Shown: positions 17,982-27,676, counted from the first letter of the stretch. The stretch: 64,000 nucleotides of DNA from Candidatus Nitrosopumilus sp. (GCA_025699075.1 JAILWG010000006.1:1-64000), one strand, 5' to 3'. Numbers and translations: made by a program. Notes: generated by a model from the sequence alone, not told the origin.

Positions 17982-19412
17982 TTGGAATTTAAAGAAGGAT
18001 TAACTTTTGACGACGTTCTTCTCGTACCCAAATATTCAGATATTACTAGTAGAAGTCAGACAGATCTGACCACAAAACTATCTCGAAATATCTCCATTAG
18101 CATTCCTTTTGTGAGTGCAAATATGGATACCGTTACTGAATCTTCTATGGCAAGTGCTATGGCACGGGCTGGAGGTATTGGAATTATTCATAGATTTTTG
18201 ACCATTAATGAACAAGCAAATGAGGTCATCAAAGTAAAACGATCAGGAAGCGTAATGATTGAAAACCCATACTCTATTTCTGCAGACAAATCTGTTGAAG
18301 ATGCTCTAGATTATGCTGAAGAGAAAGAGATTTCAGGTCTTTTAGTAGTTGATTCCAATTCGAAATTAATAGGAATTGTAACTGAAAGAGATTTGTTATT
18401 TGCAAATAAAACTATGAAAATCCAAGATGTAATGACAAAAGATGTTGTCACTGCAAAGCAGGGAGTTACATTAGATGAATCTAAAGAAATCTTACATAAA
18501 CACAGAATTGAAAAATTACCTATAGTTGATGATTCAGGAATGGTCAAAGGATTGATCACAAGCAAAGATATCACTAATAATGCTGATTTTCCAAATGCAT
18601 CTAAAGATAAGAAAGGTCGACCATTAGTTGGCGCTGCAGTTGGAGTAAAAGGTGACTTTTTAGAAAGAAGTGAATCTCTTTTAGAAGCAGGAGCAGATGT
18701 ACTTGTTGTTGATATTGCACATGGACATAGTGAAAATGCAATCAGCACTGTCAGACATATCAAAAAAGCATTCCCTGACTGTGAATTAATTGCAGGAAAT
18801 ATTGCTACTGCTCAAGGTGCAGAAGATTTGATTAAAGCAGGAGTTGATGCAGTAAAAGTTGGTGTAGGTTCTGGTTCAATTTGTATTACTAGAGTAATTA
18901 CTGGTTCTGGAGTTCCACAATTAACTGCAGTAATGGATTGTGCAAAAGTTGGTAAGGATCATGGCATTCCAATAATTTCTGACGGTGGAACAAGAACTTC
19001 TGGTGATGCAACTAAAGCATTGGCTTCTGGTGCTTCCACAGTTATGGTAGGAAGTATGCTTGGTGGAACTGATGAATCCCCTGGCACTGTTTTGACTAAA
19101 AATGGAAAACGTTTCAAAGTTTATCGTGGAATGGCTTCATTAGCTGCATCCATAGGAAGAAAATCCAAGGAATCAGGCACAATATCTCTTGATGATGATT
19201 TGAATGATTATGTTGCAGAAGGTGTAGAAGCAATGGTTCCTTACAAAGGAACTGTAACTGATATTCTAAAACAATTAACAGGCGGTGTACGTTCTGGTTT
19301 GAGTTATTGTGGCGCTCACACAATTCCTCAAATGCAAGAAAATGCAGAATTTATCAAAATGTCAAGAGCTGGGTTTGCAGAAAGCCAGCCTCATGATGTT
19401 TCTTTAATGTAA
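17982..19412 (+). CDS. guaB: Inosine-5'-monophosphate dehydrogenase
   Basis: Oxidises IMP to XMP with NAD. The 476-aa chain has the barrel start [14 protein letters not shown], two CBS domains at about 96-205, the catalytic loop [15 protein letters not shown] with C301, [15 protein letters not shown], and the active-site flap segment [10 protein letters not shown]. It starts with TTG at 17982, preceded by AAGGT at 17972-17976 and a TATA-like CTTATAATC at 17944, inside the end of folP. Together with guaA this gives the complete IMP-to-GMP route in one region. Confidence 0.97.
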   Translation: MEFKEGLTFDDVLLVPKYSDITSRSQTDLTTKLSRNISISIPFVSANMDTVTESSMASAMARAGGIGIIHRFLTINEQANEVIKVKRSGSVMIENPYSISADKSVEDALDYAEEKEISGLLVVDSNSKLIGIVTERDLLFANKTMKIQDVMTKDVVTAKQGVTLDESKEILHKHRIEKLPIVDDSGMVKGLITSKDITNNADFPNASKDKKGRPLVGAAVGVKGDFLERSESLLEAGADVLVVDIAHGHSENAISTVRHIKKAFPDCELIAGNIATAQGAEDLIKAGVDAVKVGVGSGSICITRVITGSGVPQLTAVMDCAKVGKDHGIPIISDGGTRTSGDATKALASGASTVMVGSMLGGTDESPGTVLTKNGKRFKVYRGMASLAASIGRKSKESGTISLDDDLNDYVAEGVEAMVPYKGTVTDILKQLTGGVRSGLSYCGAHTIPQMQENAEFIKMSRAGFAESQPHDVSLM

Positions 19413-19459
19413 TGTTTAAACTTTAAAATTAAATTATTACAAAAATTGATTTAACAGAT

Positions 19460-20308
19460 ATGAAAATAAAATTTCTTATTTGCATTATGGTTGTTACTAT
19501 TAGCATATTTGTAATAATTTTTGAGTTATTCCCAAATGAAAATTCTGAAAACAACAATCCGTTTTCAGACGAAATTAAAAAAACTAAATTAGACATTCCA
19601 TCGCTTTTCAACATTTATGGTTTTGAGGATCAATTTGAAATTATAAACGGCAAGAAGACTTGGGTAGACGTAAAATTTGAATTAAACCCTGAAAATAATG
19701 CTCTTTATGAAAAACTAAGATACTCGTCTGATGAAAACACTATTGTCATATTTCCAATTTTTACTTCACTAGCATACAGTGAACCAGGATTTTACACATA
19801 TTATAGAGGAGAATGTGATGAAGAATGTATAACACTTGAAATTCAAAAAGAATCCCCTTTGAATTTCTTTTCTAGCGGTAATGGCTTTCAAGTGTTACAA
19901 TTGTTAGGATATCAAAGCATATCTGATATTGAAGTAGATCAAAATCCTGATATTCTTAAACAATATGAAAAAGTAATTTTATTACATAATGAATATGTAA
20001 CCAAAAAAGAATTTGATGCAATCACAAGTCATCCTAATGTTATCTATCTATACCCAAATGCACTTTATGCTGAAATCAAAGTTGATTACAATACTAATTT
20101 AATGACTCTTTATCGTGGTCATAACTTTCCTGAATCTGAAATAAGTAACGGGTTTGATTGGAAATTTGACAATAGTAATTTGGAATATAATACAAATTGT
20201 GTAGATATGGGTTTTGATAGAATTGATAATGGGTGGATGTTAAATTGCTATCCTGAACGTGCCATACACCAAAGTAAGGTTTTACTTGAAATGATTAAGA
20301 ACTTCTAG
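19460..20308 (+). CDS. Membrane-anchored extracytoplasmic protein, function unknown
   Basis: A 282-residue protein with an N-terminal hydrophobic segment (residues 4-22, FLICIMVVTISIFVIIFEL) followed by an outside domain. Motifs that stand out are VIFPIFTSLAYSEPGFYTYY, a cysteine pair GECDEEC, LQLLGYQSISDIEVDQNP, VILLHNEYVTKKEFDAI and YLYPNALYAEI. The alternation of strands and helices and the LLHNEYVT block resemble a flavodoxin- or glutamine-amidotransferase-like fold, but no catalytic set is recognisable. I believe similar proteins recur in ammonia-oxidising archaea. No operon partner; the next gene starts about 100 bases later. Confidence 0.75.
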   Translation: MKIKFLICIMVVTISIFVIIFELFPNENSENNNPFSDEIKKTKLDIPSLFNIYGFEDQFEIINGKKTWVDVKFELNPENNALYEKLRYSSDENTIVIFPIFTSLAYSEPGFYTYYRGECDEECITLEIQKESPLNFFSSGNGFQVLQLLGYQSISDIEVDQNPDILKQYEKVILLHNEYVTKKEFDAITSHPNVIYLYPNALYAEIKVDYNTNLMTLYRGHNFPESEISNGFDWKFDNSNLEYNTNCVDMGFDRIDNGWMLNCYPERAIHQSKVLLEMIKNF

Positions 20309-20412
20309 TATTGAATTCAATTTAAAAATTCATAATGGAATTATGAGTATAACATGGATTTACTTCGGTTAATGTAGATAATTTTTTAAACAGTATCTAA
20401 AACTATTCAATT

Positions 20413-20886
20413 ATGCTTTCTAAACGAGCAATTATTGGATTTGCTATTGGAATTTTAATTCTTGTTGGTGGTGGATATTCTGTTATTGATAAATGGATTA
20501 ATCCAACTATTATAATGAACGAAGACTTCTTTATTGAAATAGGTAAGTCTCAATCTTTTACAATTCCTGCTCCTATTTCTGCTCCACAACATATGAAAAT
20601 AATTGGAGATGCCTTTGATCTCAAACTCCAAAGCCCTGGAGATGGATTACAAATTCCAAATACTTCATACAAAAAAGAATTGTCATTAGATTGGGTTCAT
20701 TTGAAAGATGGTGAAACAAAAATTCTAATTCAAAACACAGGAAAATCTGAATTAGAGATTACTTCTACTACTGAACAATCTCATAATCCATATGGATTTA
20801 CAATTGATTTGATGGTTATTACCACTGGTATGGTAATCATTGGATTTAGTATGGGTTTTACTTTGAGAAAACCAAAAGGGTTTTAG
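20413..20886 (+). CDS. Two-helix membrane protein with external beta domain, unknown
   Basis: A 157-residue protein with a hydrophobic segment at 8-24 (IGFAIGILILVGGGYSV) and a second near the C-terminus (MVITTGMVIIGFSMGF), ending in a basic tail RKPKGF. The 100 residues between them are strand-rich and should face the outside. No family recognised. The stop overlaps the pheA end by 4 bases in convergent orientation. Confidence 0.7.
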   Translation: MLSKRAIIGFAIGILILVGGGYSVIDKWINPTIIMNEDFFIEIGKSQSFTIPAPISAPQHMKIIGDAFDLKLQSPGDGLQIPNTSYKKELSLDWVHLKDGETKILIQNTGKSELEITSTTEQSHNPYGFTIDLMVITTGMVIIGFSMGFTLRKPKGF

Positions 20887-21698
20887 CTTAATTTTGCAGA
20901 AGGATAAGACCCTAAAACTTTCATGAATAGGGTTTCTTGTTTTATTCTCTCTAACATTTCCGAAATTTTTGAATTGTTTTGATGTCCTTCAAAATCTACA
21001 TAGAAATTGTATTCCCACGTATTTGCTTTTGTAGGTCTTGATTCAATCTTTGTTAGATTGACATTGTTCTTATGGAAATTCTCTATTATTCTAAATAATG
21101 AGCCTGGTTCGTGCTTTATTGAAAATATTATTGATGTCTTATCTTTACCCGTTTCAGAATTATTGGATTTGGAGAGAATCAAAAATCTAGTGTAATTATT
21201 TAGATTATTTGCAATATTATTTAGAATGATTGGCATTTCGTATATCTGTGCTGCATCTTTACTTGCAATACATGCACAATTTCTTTTGTTTAGTTCTTTT
21301 ACCATTTTGACACTGCCTGCAGTATCATAAGCGGGAATTGTTTTCATTTTGTGTTCTTCGATAAATTTTCTACATTGACCTAAAGCTTGTGGATGCGAAT
21401 AAACTGTATCTATCTCATCCATTTTACCAATTCCGATTAAGCAGTGTTCTATTCTATGATAAATCTCACCTGTTGCATTAAGAGATGTTGAATATAACAA
21501 ATCGTAACTTTCTCCAACACTTCCTTCTAGAGAATTCTCTACTGGTAAAATTGCATACTGTGTTTTATCATTTGAAGTACTCTCTAGTACATCTGCAAAT
21601 GTAGTTTGAGGAACTGTCTCAATCTGTTCTTTGAAAAATGACTTTGCTGCAGCTTCACTGTAAGCCCCTCGTTCACCTTGGAACGAAACCTGTATCAT
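20883..21698 (-). CDS. pheA: Prephenate dehydratase
   Basis: Converts prephenate to phenylpyruvate for phenylalanine synthesis. The catalytic domain (residues 1-180) begins VSFQGERGAYSEAAAK and includes the VENSLEGSVGESYDLL and SHPQALGQCRKFI motifs. An ACT domain from about 190 has the ESRPTKANTWEYNFYVDFEGH motif in split form (ESRP followed by YNFYVDFEG), which binds phenylalanine as feedback inhibitor. The 271-aa length is that of monofunctional enzymes. It lies 3 bases downstream of csl4 on the same strand. Confidence 0.96.
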   Translation of the reverse strand: MIQVSFQGERGAYSEAAAKSFFKEQIETVPQTTFADVLESTSNDKTQYAILPVENSLEGSVGESYDLLYSTSLNATGEIYHRIEHCLIGIGKMDEIDTVYSHPQALGQCRKFIEEHKMKTIPAYDTAGSVKMVKELNKRNCACIASKDAAQIYEMPIILNNIANNLNNYTRFLILSKSNNSETGKDKTSIIFSIKHEPGSLFRIIENFHKNNVNLTKIESRPTKANTWEYNFYVDFEGHQNNSKISEMLERIKQETLFMKVLGSYPSAKLS

Positions 21699-21701
21699 TT
21701 C

Positions 21702-22253
21702 TTAACCTCTTAAATTTACGAAATCGCTATTTCCAAAATTTGATGAAAGTTTTCTTTCATCAATCCATGCACAATCTGTACATTTTATTGCATCGCGCAT
21801 TGGAACAACTTTACCACCACATTTTCTACATTTAGTAAATAAAACTCCTAAATTTGGTTCATTAATTGCTGCATGAATAGTCCCATTTAGATGATTTAGA
21901 ATTTTTAGTGTAACGATGTCATTTACTAGTGCAACGTTTCTAATTCTTAAATTTCGTGTTGAACAAACACATTCCACTTTGGATGTTGTGGGCTTTCCAT
22001 TAATGTAATCTATAGAAACTGCAATCATGGATGACATAACTGCTGCAACTGTACCAATGATAATGTCTCCCACTCTGGGAATTGATAGCATTTTTGGATG
22101 CTTTATGTTGGCAGTACGTGCTATTTTGTCTATGTTTTTTTCACCAACGGTTGCTGCTCTAACCATATCTCCATCGTCAAAAGCATTTTCTCCAGCCTCA
22201 TATTCCTCAATAGATGCTATTTTGTCCCCTGGAAATATTGCATTTTCAGACAT
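21702..22253 (-). CDS. csl4: Exosome RNA-binding subunit Csl4
   Basis: A cap subunit of the archaeal RNA exosome (183 aa). It has an N-terminal domain starting FPGDKIASIEEYEAGENAFDD, a central S1 RNA-binding domain (VGDIIIGTVAAVMSSM onward), and a C-terminal zinc ribbon CRKCGGKVVP...CTDC. The arrangement is that of Csl4, not Rrp4, which lacks the ribbon and carries a KH domain. Usually Csl4 recruits DnaG to the exosome. It precedes pheA by 3 bases and is divergent from the alcohol dehydrogenase gene. Confidence 0.94.
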   Translation of the reverse strand: MSENAIFPGDKIASIEEYEAGENAFDDGDMVRAATVGEKNIDKIARTANIKHPKMLSIPRVGDIIIGTVAAVMSSMIAVSIDYINGKPTTSKVECVCSTRNLRIRNVALVNDIVTLKILNHLNGTIHAAINEPNLGVLFTKCRKCGGKVVPMRDAIKCTDCAWIDERKLSSNFGNSDFVNLRG

Positions 22254-22340
22254 AATGGGAATTTTGCTTTTATGATTATAATTGTTTGTGGTTGAAAGAA
22301 TCTTGATAAATCATATATTTTCAAAAATTTAATGAAAATC

Positions 22341-23417
22341 ATGAAAGCGCTTGTATATGAACAATATACCACTGATGATGATTTTTCTAAAATCCTAAAA
22401 ATTAAAGAAATTCCAATACCTAAACCAAAATCTAATGAAGTGATTTTCAAAGTAAAAGCAGCTGCTCTAAACTATGATGATATTTGGGGGATGCGGGGCA
22501 AACCCTTGGCAATTCCATTACCTCATATTTCTGGTACTGATGCTGCGGGAGAAGTTACAGAAATTGGCAGTGATGTGAAAAATATCAAAGTAGGAGATAG
22601 AGTTGTTTCACATGGAAATATGTCTTGTAGAGTTTGTAAAGCATGTACTGATGGTAGAGAGTATGATTGCAAAAAACGTTCTATCTGGGGTTTTGAGACT
22701 GGTCCTCTTTGGGGTGGTTATTGTGAATTTACTCATCTTCCAGAAGTTAATGTAGTAAAAATTCCAGAAGGTGTTTCATATGATGAGGCAGCCGCTGCAT
22801 CAATGACCTTGTTAACTTCATGGCATATGCTAATTGGTAGGGCAAAAATTCAACCTGGCCAAATAGTTTTGATAATGGGTGGTAGTTCTGGAGTCGGTAA
22901 TTATGGTATTCAAATTGCAAAACTTTTTGGCTGCACTGTTATAGCAACTGCAAGTCCTGACAAATTAGATAAATTATTAGAACTTGGAGCTGATTTTGCA
23001 GTAGATCATAGAAAAGAAGATTGGCATAAAGAAGTAAGAGAGATTGCAAAAAAAATCCCTAAACCTTTAGGGGATGTTTCTGGAGTAGATGTGATTTTTG
23101 AACATATTGGAGGTTCACATTGGAATAAAGAATTGACTTTACTAAATTATGGTGGAACTATTGTTACAACGGGCGCTACAACTGGATATGATGCCAAAAC
23201 GGATTTACGCCACATTTTCTTCAAAGGTATCAATATTTTAGGTTCAACCCAAGGAACAAGAGCCGAATTAGAGCAAGGACTCTATTGGATGTCTCAAGGA
23301 AAAATAAAATCAATTATTGATTCTGTCTATTCTTTAGAAGATGCATCTAAGGCACATACAAAAATGCTAAAAGGTAAAGGCCTCTTTGGCAAAATCTTAA
23401 TCAAACCTGAATCTTGA
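22341..23417 (+). CDS. Zinc-dependent alcohol dehydrogenase / quinone oxidoreductase family (MDR)
   Basis: A medium-chain dehydrogenase/reductase of about 358 aa. It has PHISGTDAAGEVTEIG with a catalytic-site His, a structural zinc set CRVCKACTDGREYDC, and the nucleotide-binding loop GGSSGVGNYGIQIAKL. The substrate is unknown. In this lineage MDR enzymes serve in the 3-hydroxypropionate/4-hydroxybutyrate cycle, for example as acryloyl-CoA reductase, but nothing here proves it. A TATA-like CATATATT at 22312-22319 favours ATG 22341 over the in-frame ATG 22332. Followed directly by the TPR gene with a TTGA overlap. Confidence 0.88.
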   Translation: MKALVYEQYTTDDDFSKILKIKEIPIPKPKSNEVIFKVKAAALNYDDIWGMRGKPLAIPLPHISGTDAAGEVTEIGSDVKNIKVGDRVVSHGNMSCRVCKACTDGREYDCKKRSIWGFETGPLWGGYCEFTHLPEVNVVKIPEGVSYDEAAAASMTLLTSWHMLIGRAKIQPGQIVLIMGGSSGVGNYGIQIAKLFGCTVIATASPDKLDKLLELGADFAVDHRKEDWHKEVREIAKKIPKPLGDVSGVDVIFEHIGGSHWNKELTLLNYGGTIVTTGATTGYDAKTDLRHIFFKGINILGSTQGTRAELEQGLYWMSQGKIKSIIDSVYSLEDASKAHTKMLKGKGLFGKILIKPES

Positions 23418-24022
23418 TTGAAATGGAAGATCCAAAAACAAACTCTATTTTAGATGAGGGTAATAGATTATTTTTACAAGGAAAATTACGTGAAGCGATT
23501 TCATATTATGATAAAATTCTAGATGAAAACCCACAGCACTTGAGCTCTCTTAACAACAAAGGATATGCTCTAAGTAAACTAAAAGAATTTGAGAATGCTA
23601 TGAAATGCTATGATGCTGCTTTGGAGATTTCTCCAAACGATCTGTCTGTCTTGGTGAATAAAATCTCGTCATTTCGTAAACAAGGCAATTTTGATACTGC
23701 CTTATCAATATGTGATAAAATACTGGATAATAACTCAAAATACAAAATTGCACTATATCATAAAGAGAGAATTTTGTTTTCGATGGGAAATTACAATGAA
23801 TCTATTTCTTGCTGTAATCAAATTCTAGAAGACTATCCTGAAAATGGAGATGTATTGTTTGACAAATCATGTAGTTTCATAATGTTATCCAAAAACGATG
23901 AAGCACTAATCCTACTTGAACGTGCTATTTATCAAGGAATAAAATACAAAATAAAAGCTAAAAAATCAAAAATATTTGAAAAATTATTAGATGATCCTAA
24001 ATTTAAAAAATTAATTTTATAA
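23414..24022 (+). CDS. Tetratricopeptide-repeat protein
   Basis: A 202-residue soluble protein made of about five TPR units; clear examples are GKLREAISYYDKILDENPQ, LKEFENAMKCYDAALEISP and NYNESISCCNQILEDYPE. Such proteins act as protein-protein interaction scaffolds. The TTG start at 23414 overlaps the dehydrogenase stop as TTGA; ATG at 23423 (MEDPKTN) is an alternative nine bases on. The tail (residues 180-202) is Lys-rich. It converges directly with dph2, leaving no gap. Confidence 0.85.
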   Translation: MIEMEDPKTNSILDEGNRLFLQGKLREAISYYDKILDENPQHLSSLNNKGYALSKLKEFENAMKCYDAALEISPNDLSVLVNKISSFRKQGNFDTALSICDKILDNNSKYKIALYHKERILFSMGNYNESISCCNQILEDYPENGDVLFDKSCSFIMLSKNDEALILLERAIYQGIKYKIKAKKSKIFEKLLDDPKFKKLIL

Positions 24023-25018
24023 TTATAGCCAATGTGGGATTTCTAAATATTCATCAATACTTTCTTTTCGTAAAACCTTTAGAAGTGCATTAGCCTGAGG
24101 TGTGGACAATACTGGCTTGTCAAATTGATTATCTGTGGAAATCCTAGGACATGCAACTTGAATAAATGCATCAATTCCCCTTAGATTGTTTAATCTTTCA
24201 TTTGTAATATCTGTAAGTGCAAATAACTGAACTTCTTTTCCTTCTTTTTCTAATTCTTTTTTAAATTTTAATCCAAACACTTTTGATAATTGTCCTTCTT
24301 TTAATCCAATAATTATTCCAAATGATTTTACTTCTGCTGCTTTGAATATTGCCAGAGTTGCTTTCTTTTTTAGTGTACGTGCAAATTCTGTTACTTCTCT
24401 TACTTCATTAAAATAAGGATCTAAAACAAATGTTGGTAAATTTGTTGATAGTGCAATTCCCGCTGCATGAAAATTACTTTGTCCTAAAAATACATAGGCA
24501 TCAACTTCTTTTTTTAATTCTGTTGCAGGATAAAATTCACATCCAAAGACCTGACCATCATTTAATTGTCCTTTTCCTTTTCCAATTCTTACTTTAATTC
24601 CGTTATCTGTTAGAATTTTTTCAACTCTGTCCATTTGGTGTAAATGTTGACTATCTGTAACCAGCGAAATTAATTTCCCTTTTAAGAGATCTGTACATTT
24701 CTCTGCTACACTATCAAATTCGACATCATCAAAAGCATCAATCAAAACCAAGTTTTTTTCCAGTGATTCTGTATTAATCGTATGTCCAATGTTAAATTGA
24801 ATTTCTGCTCCTAGTATTTTTGAACCTGTTGTGTTCAAATCACAAGTTCCCCATGTTGTATCTGCCAAAACATATGCTGGTATTTCATATTTTTTTGAAA
24901 TTTTAATTGCCATTTCTTGAACTTGAGGTAGCATGCCATCTGGACCATTTAATGAAACTGAAGCTGGTTTCTTTTCTTCTATTTCTTTGAAGATTCTTGC
25001 TTCATCTATAACAATCAA
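24023..25018 (-). CDS. dph2: Diphthamide synthase subunit Dph2
   Basis: Starts diphthamide formation on the histidine of elongation factor 2 by moving the 3-amino-3-carboxypropyl group of S-adenosylmethionine. The 331-aa protein retains the three cysteines that bind the non-canonical radical [4Fe-4S] cluster: WGTCDLN in the first quarter, VFGCEFYP in the middle, and QVACPRISTDN near the C-terminus. Archaea use a homodimer, so one gene suffices. Divergent from tiaS, so two RNA/translation modification genes share a control region at 25019-25076. Confidence 0.95.
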   Translation of the reverse strand: MIVIDEARIFKEIEEKKPASVSLNGPDGMLPQVQEMAIKISKKYEIPAYVLADTTWGTCDLNTTGSKILGAEIQFNIGHTINTESLEKNLVLIDAFDDVEFDSVAEKCTDLLKGKLISLVTDSQHLHQMDRVEKILTDNGIKVRIGKGKGQLNDGQVFGCEFYPATELKKEVDAYVFLGQSNFHAAGIALSTNLPTFVLDPYFNEVREVTEFARTLKKKATLAIFKAAEVKSFGIIIGLKEGQLSKVFGLKFKKELEKEGKEVQLFALTDITNERLNNLRGIDAFIQVACPRISTDNQFDKPVLSTPQANALLKVLRKESIDEYLEIPHWL

Positions 25019-25076
25019 TTTAGCTTGGAATGACCCATTATTAATTTAAATCAACTGAAGCTTACAACAACTAAAA

Positions 25077-26429
25077 ATGTCTCATCAATCAAAAAAAGTT
25101 GTGGAAAAAGAAACAATTTTGAATGTTGGATTTGATGATACTGATTCCCCTAAAGGAATGTGTACTACCTTTCTTGCCTACAAAATTGTTGATTCACTCA
25201 AAAAACAAAAAATAGAATTTTTAGATTTCCCGCGTTTAATTCGATTTAATCCTAATATTCCTTGGAAAACTAGAGGAAATGGAGCAGTTTCTTTTAAGGT
25301 AAAGACAAAAAATCCTTCTAAAATAAAAAATCAAATAAAAAATCTTGTATCCAAATATTCTGATACAAAAAATGGTGCAAATCCTGGATTGGTATTTTTT
25401 GAAAGCGATGAAATTCCATCTGTATTTACCGAATTTAGTAAATTAGCTTTATGGCAATTGATTCATCGAAAAAATGCAAAGATATTTGCTAAAAAAAATA
25501 ATCTTGAAGTTTATTATCAAGGAAATGGTCAGGGACTAGTCGGTGCAATTGGAGCTATAGGCTATGATTTCCATGATCACACTCTAGAGCTTTTGAGTTA
25601 TCGCAAAAAACCAAAGTTTGGTAAAGAAAGAAAAATTTCTACTGAGAGTGTAAAAAATATGCAAGAAAAAACTTCTCCTAGCACTTTTAATAGTTTTGAT
25701 ACAAAAAAAGGTCGGGTTTTAATCACTCCTCATGGGCCTGATCCTGTTTTTTATGGTGTAAGGGGAGAAAATGTGGATTCTTTAGTTTATGCTACTAAAA
25801 TTCTAAAAACTCCTGAAAAATTGGATGGCTATATGATATTCAAATCAAACCAAGGAACTGGTGATCATTTGAAAAATGAATTAACTTTTGAAAATATGAA
25901 ACCTTATGCTTCTGGAAAAATTTCTGGAATCGTAGCAAACACTCCCAAAATTGTAAAAGGCGGACATGTATTCTTCAAAATTACTTCTAAAAATCATGAC
26001 TTTTGGTGTGCTGTTTACAAACCAACTGGTATGACTGTAGTTGCATCACATTTGTTAAAAGGTGATAAAATATGTGTAGGCGGAGGAGTTAGAAAAGCTT
26101 CAAAAAACTTCCCTCGGATTATCAATCTAGAATTTCTTGATATAATTTCATTAGTAAAGAATACATCATTATCAAATCCTGAGTGTAACAAATGCAATAA
26201 AAAAATGAAATCTAAAGGTCTGAATCAGGGGTTTGAATGTATTCGATGTGGAGCAAAAGCTTCTAAAAAAATAAGCATTGAAAATTCAAGAAAAATAAAA
26301 AATCAACTCTATCTTCCAGAAATATCTGCTCATAGGCATCTTAGCAGACCGCTGCAACGAATTGGAACTATCAACCAATCTACAAAATTTGATAATTCTC
26401 TTTCATGGTTTTGTGTGTATGAAAAGTAG
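25077..26429 (+). CDS. tiaS: tRNA(Ile2) 2-agmatinylcytidine synthetase TiaS
   Basis: Attaches agmatine to C34 of tRNA-Ile2 (anticodon CAU) so that it reads AUA. The 450-aa protein starts with the TiaS kinase-like motif VGFDDTDSPKGMCTTFLAY, includes NPGLVFF, GNGQGLVGAIGAIGYDF and ITPHGPDPVFYGVRGE, and ends with an OB-fold and a zinc ribbon CNKCNKKM...CIRCGAK. Its TAG stop (26427-26429) overlaps the 3' end of the oppositely oriented initiator tRNA gene. Upstream region is shared with dph2. Confidence 0.95.
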   Translation: MSHQSKKVVEKETILNVGFDDTDSPKGMCTTFLAYKIVDSLKKQKIEFLDFPRLIRFNPNIPWKTRGNGAVSFKVKTKNPSKIKNQIKNLVSKYSDTKNGANPGLVFFESDEIPSVFTEFSKLALWQLIHRKNAKIFAKKNNLEVYYQGNGQGLVGAIGAIGYDFHDHTLELLSYRKKPKFGKERKISTESVKNMQEKTSPSTFNSFDTKKGRVLITPHGPDPVFYGVRGENVDSLVYATKILKTPEKLDGYMIFKSNQGTGDHLKNELTFENMKPYASGKISGIVANTPKIVKGGHVFFKITSKNHDFWCAVYKPTGMTVVASHLLKGDKICVGGGVRKASKNFPRIINLEFLDIISLVKNTSLSNPECNKCNKKMKSKGLNQGFECIRCGAKASKKISIENSRKIKNQLYLPEISAHRHLSRPLQRIGTINQSTKFDNSLSWFCVYEK

Positions 26430-26501
26430 CGGGGAGTAGATTTGAACTACTGAACTGCGGGTTATGAGCCCGCCGGGATGACCTGGCTTCCCCACCCCGC
26501 T
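26427..26501 (-). tRNA. Initiator tRNA-Met (CAU)
   Basis: On the minus strand the gene folds as a full cloverleaf of 75 nt: acceptor AGCGGGG with CCCCGCT and discriminator A, anticodon loop CTCATAA (anticodon at 26464-26466), and T-arm AGTAG-TTCAAAT-CTACT. A1:U72 at the acceptor end and the three G:C pairs GGG/CCC next to the anticodon loop identify the initiator rather than elongator Met or Ile2. No intron. CCA is not encoded (CTT follows). Confidence 0.93.
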
Positions 26502-26521
26502 GAACATAAATGAAGTTGAGC

Positions 26522-26531
26522 CGTATATACG
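26522..26531 (-). promoter_or_regulatory. TATA box of the initiator tRNA gene (perfect palindrome)
   Basis: CGTATATACG, a 10-base perfect palindrome 21-30 bases upstream of the tRNA 5' end at 26501. Being symmetric, it could also be read toward the divergent gene at 26584, but its distance from that ATG (53 bases) fits less well. Confidence 0.55.
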
Positions 26532-26583
26532 CTTTATCAAATTCTTGAAAGTAATTAATATGATTTGAAAAGATTGTCTTTTC

Positions 26584-27675
26584 ATGGATAAAAAAATCCA
26601 AATCACTGTAATTTCTATTGCTGTTGTATTTTCTGTATTGGTTTTAACATCTCCAACTGATCCCATACCTTTACCTGAACCAAGTTCAAACTCTGAAAAT
26701 GATTTTGTAACTGTATTGGCTGAAAATCTAGACAAGCCACGTGCGATTGCTGTTTCTGATGATCGAATATTTGTTACTGAAAAGAATGGAATGATCAGAA
26801 TCATTCAAAACAATACATTACTAGAATCACCCTTGATTACTTTACGTACAGCTGATGTTTTTGATGGTGGGTTATTGGGTATTACATTACATCCAGAGTT
26901 TTCTACAAATCATTATTTGTATGTCTTTTTGACTTATTATGAGGATGATAATTTATGGAACAAAATTTTAAGAATTACAGAATCTCAAAACAAATTACAA
27001 AATGCAGAAATTATTTTAGATAAAATACCAGGTTCATCATTTACAAATGGTGGCTTTGTTAAATTTGGACCTGATAAAAAATTGTATGTAGGAACAGGAA
27101 CTGTTTCTGATTCATCTCATCTTCCACAAGATCTTAAATCTTTGTCAGGAAAAATCTTGAGATTAAATGATGATGGCACCATTCCTGATGATAACCCATT
27201 TGATAATTCACCTGTATATTCATTGGGACATAGAAATCCACAAGGAATGACTTGGGATGATGATGGAAATTTGTTTGTAGCAGAATTTGGACCAGAAAAA
27301 AATGATGAGATTAATCTAATTCAAGCAGGTAAAAATTACGGATGGCCTGAACAACAATGTTCTGATAATGAAAATTTTGAAGATGCTATTCTTTGTTATG
27401 ATCCAAGTATAGAACCTGGTGGAATCTTGTTCTATTCTGGAAGCTCTTTGGATTTTGAATCTTCATTCATTATGGCTTCCATGAGAGCCTCAAATCTATA
27501 CCAACTGGACTTTGAAGAGGGACTTAGTTCTCAAAAATCAATACTCAGTGGAATAGGACGAGTTCGTGATGTAGTGCAAGGTCCAGATGGAAGTCTTTAT
27601 GTAATTACTTCTAATACTGACGGAAAAGGTTTTCCAGACAGTAATGATGATAAACTATTGAGGATATTGAAATAA
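26584..27675 (+). CDS. Secreted PQQ-type sugar dehydrogenase-like beta-propeller
   Basis: A 363-aa protein with an N-terminal hydrophobic segment (residues 5-21, IQITVISIAVVFSVLVL) acting as signal or anchor. The rest matches the glucose/sorbosone dehydrogenase family: RAIAVSDDRIFVTEKNGMI, GLLGITLHPEF, YVFLTYY, NGGFVKFGPDKKLYVGTG, GHRNPQGMTWD, AEFGPEKNDEIN, GKNYGWPE and RVRDVVQGPDGSLYV. In soluble glucose dehydrogenase the His of LGHRNPQG is catalytic. True PQQ binding and the sugar substrate are unproven. It is followed after one base by HMG-CoA reductase. Confidence 0.9.
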   Translation: MDKKIQITVISIAVVFSVLVLTSPTDPIPLPEPSSNSENDFVTVLAENLDKPRAIAVSDDRIFVTEKNGMIRIIQNNTLLESPLITLRTADVFDGGLLGITLHPEFSTNHYLYVFLTYYEDDNLWNKILRITESQNKLQNAEIILDKIPGSSFTNGGFVKFGPDKKLYVGTGTVSDSSHLPQDLKSLSGKILRLNDDGTIPDDNPFDNSPVYSLGHRNPQGMTWDDDGNLFVAEFGPEKNDEINLIQAGKNYGWPEQQCSDNENFEDAILCYDPSIEPGGILFYSGSSLDFESSFIMASMRASNLYQLDFEEGLSSQKSILSGIGRVRDVVQGPDGSLYVITSNTDGKGFPDSNDDKLLRILK

Positions 27676-27676
27676 A

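Noticed and set aside
26427..26501. tRNA-Ile2 (CAU), because it adjoins tiaS
   Set aside because: A1:U72 and three G:C pairs next to the anticodon loop are initiator features.
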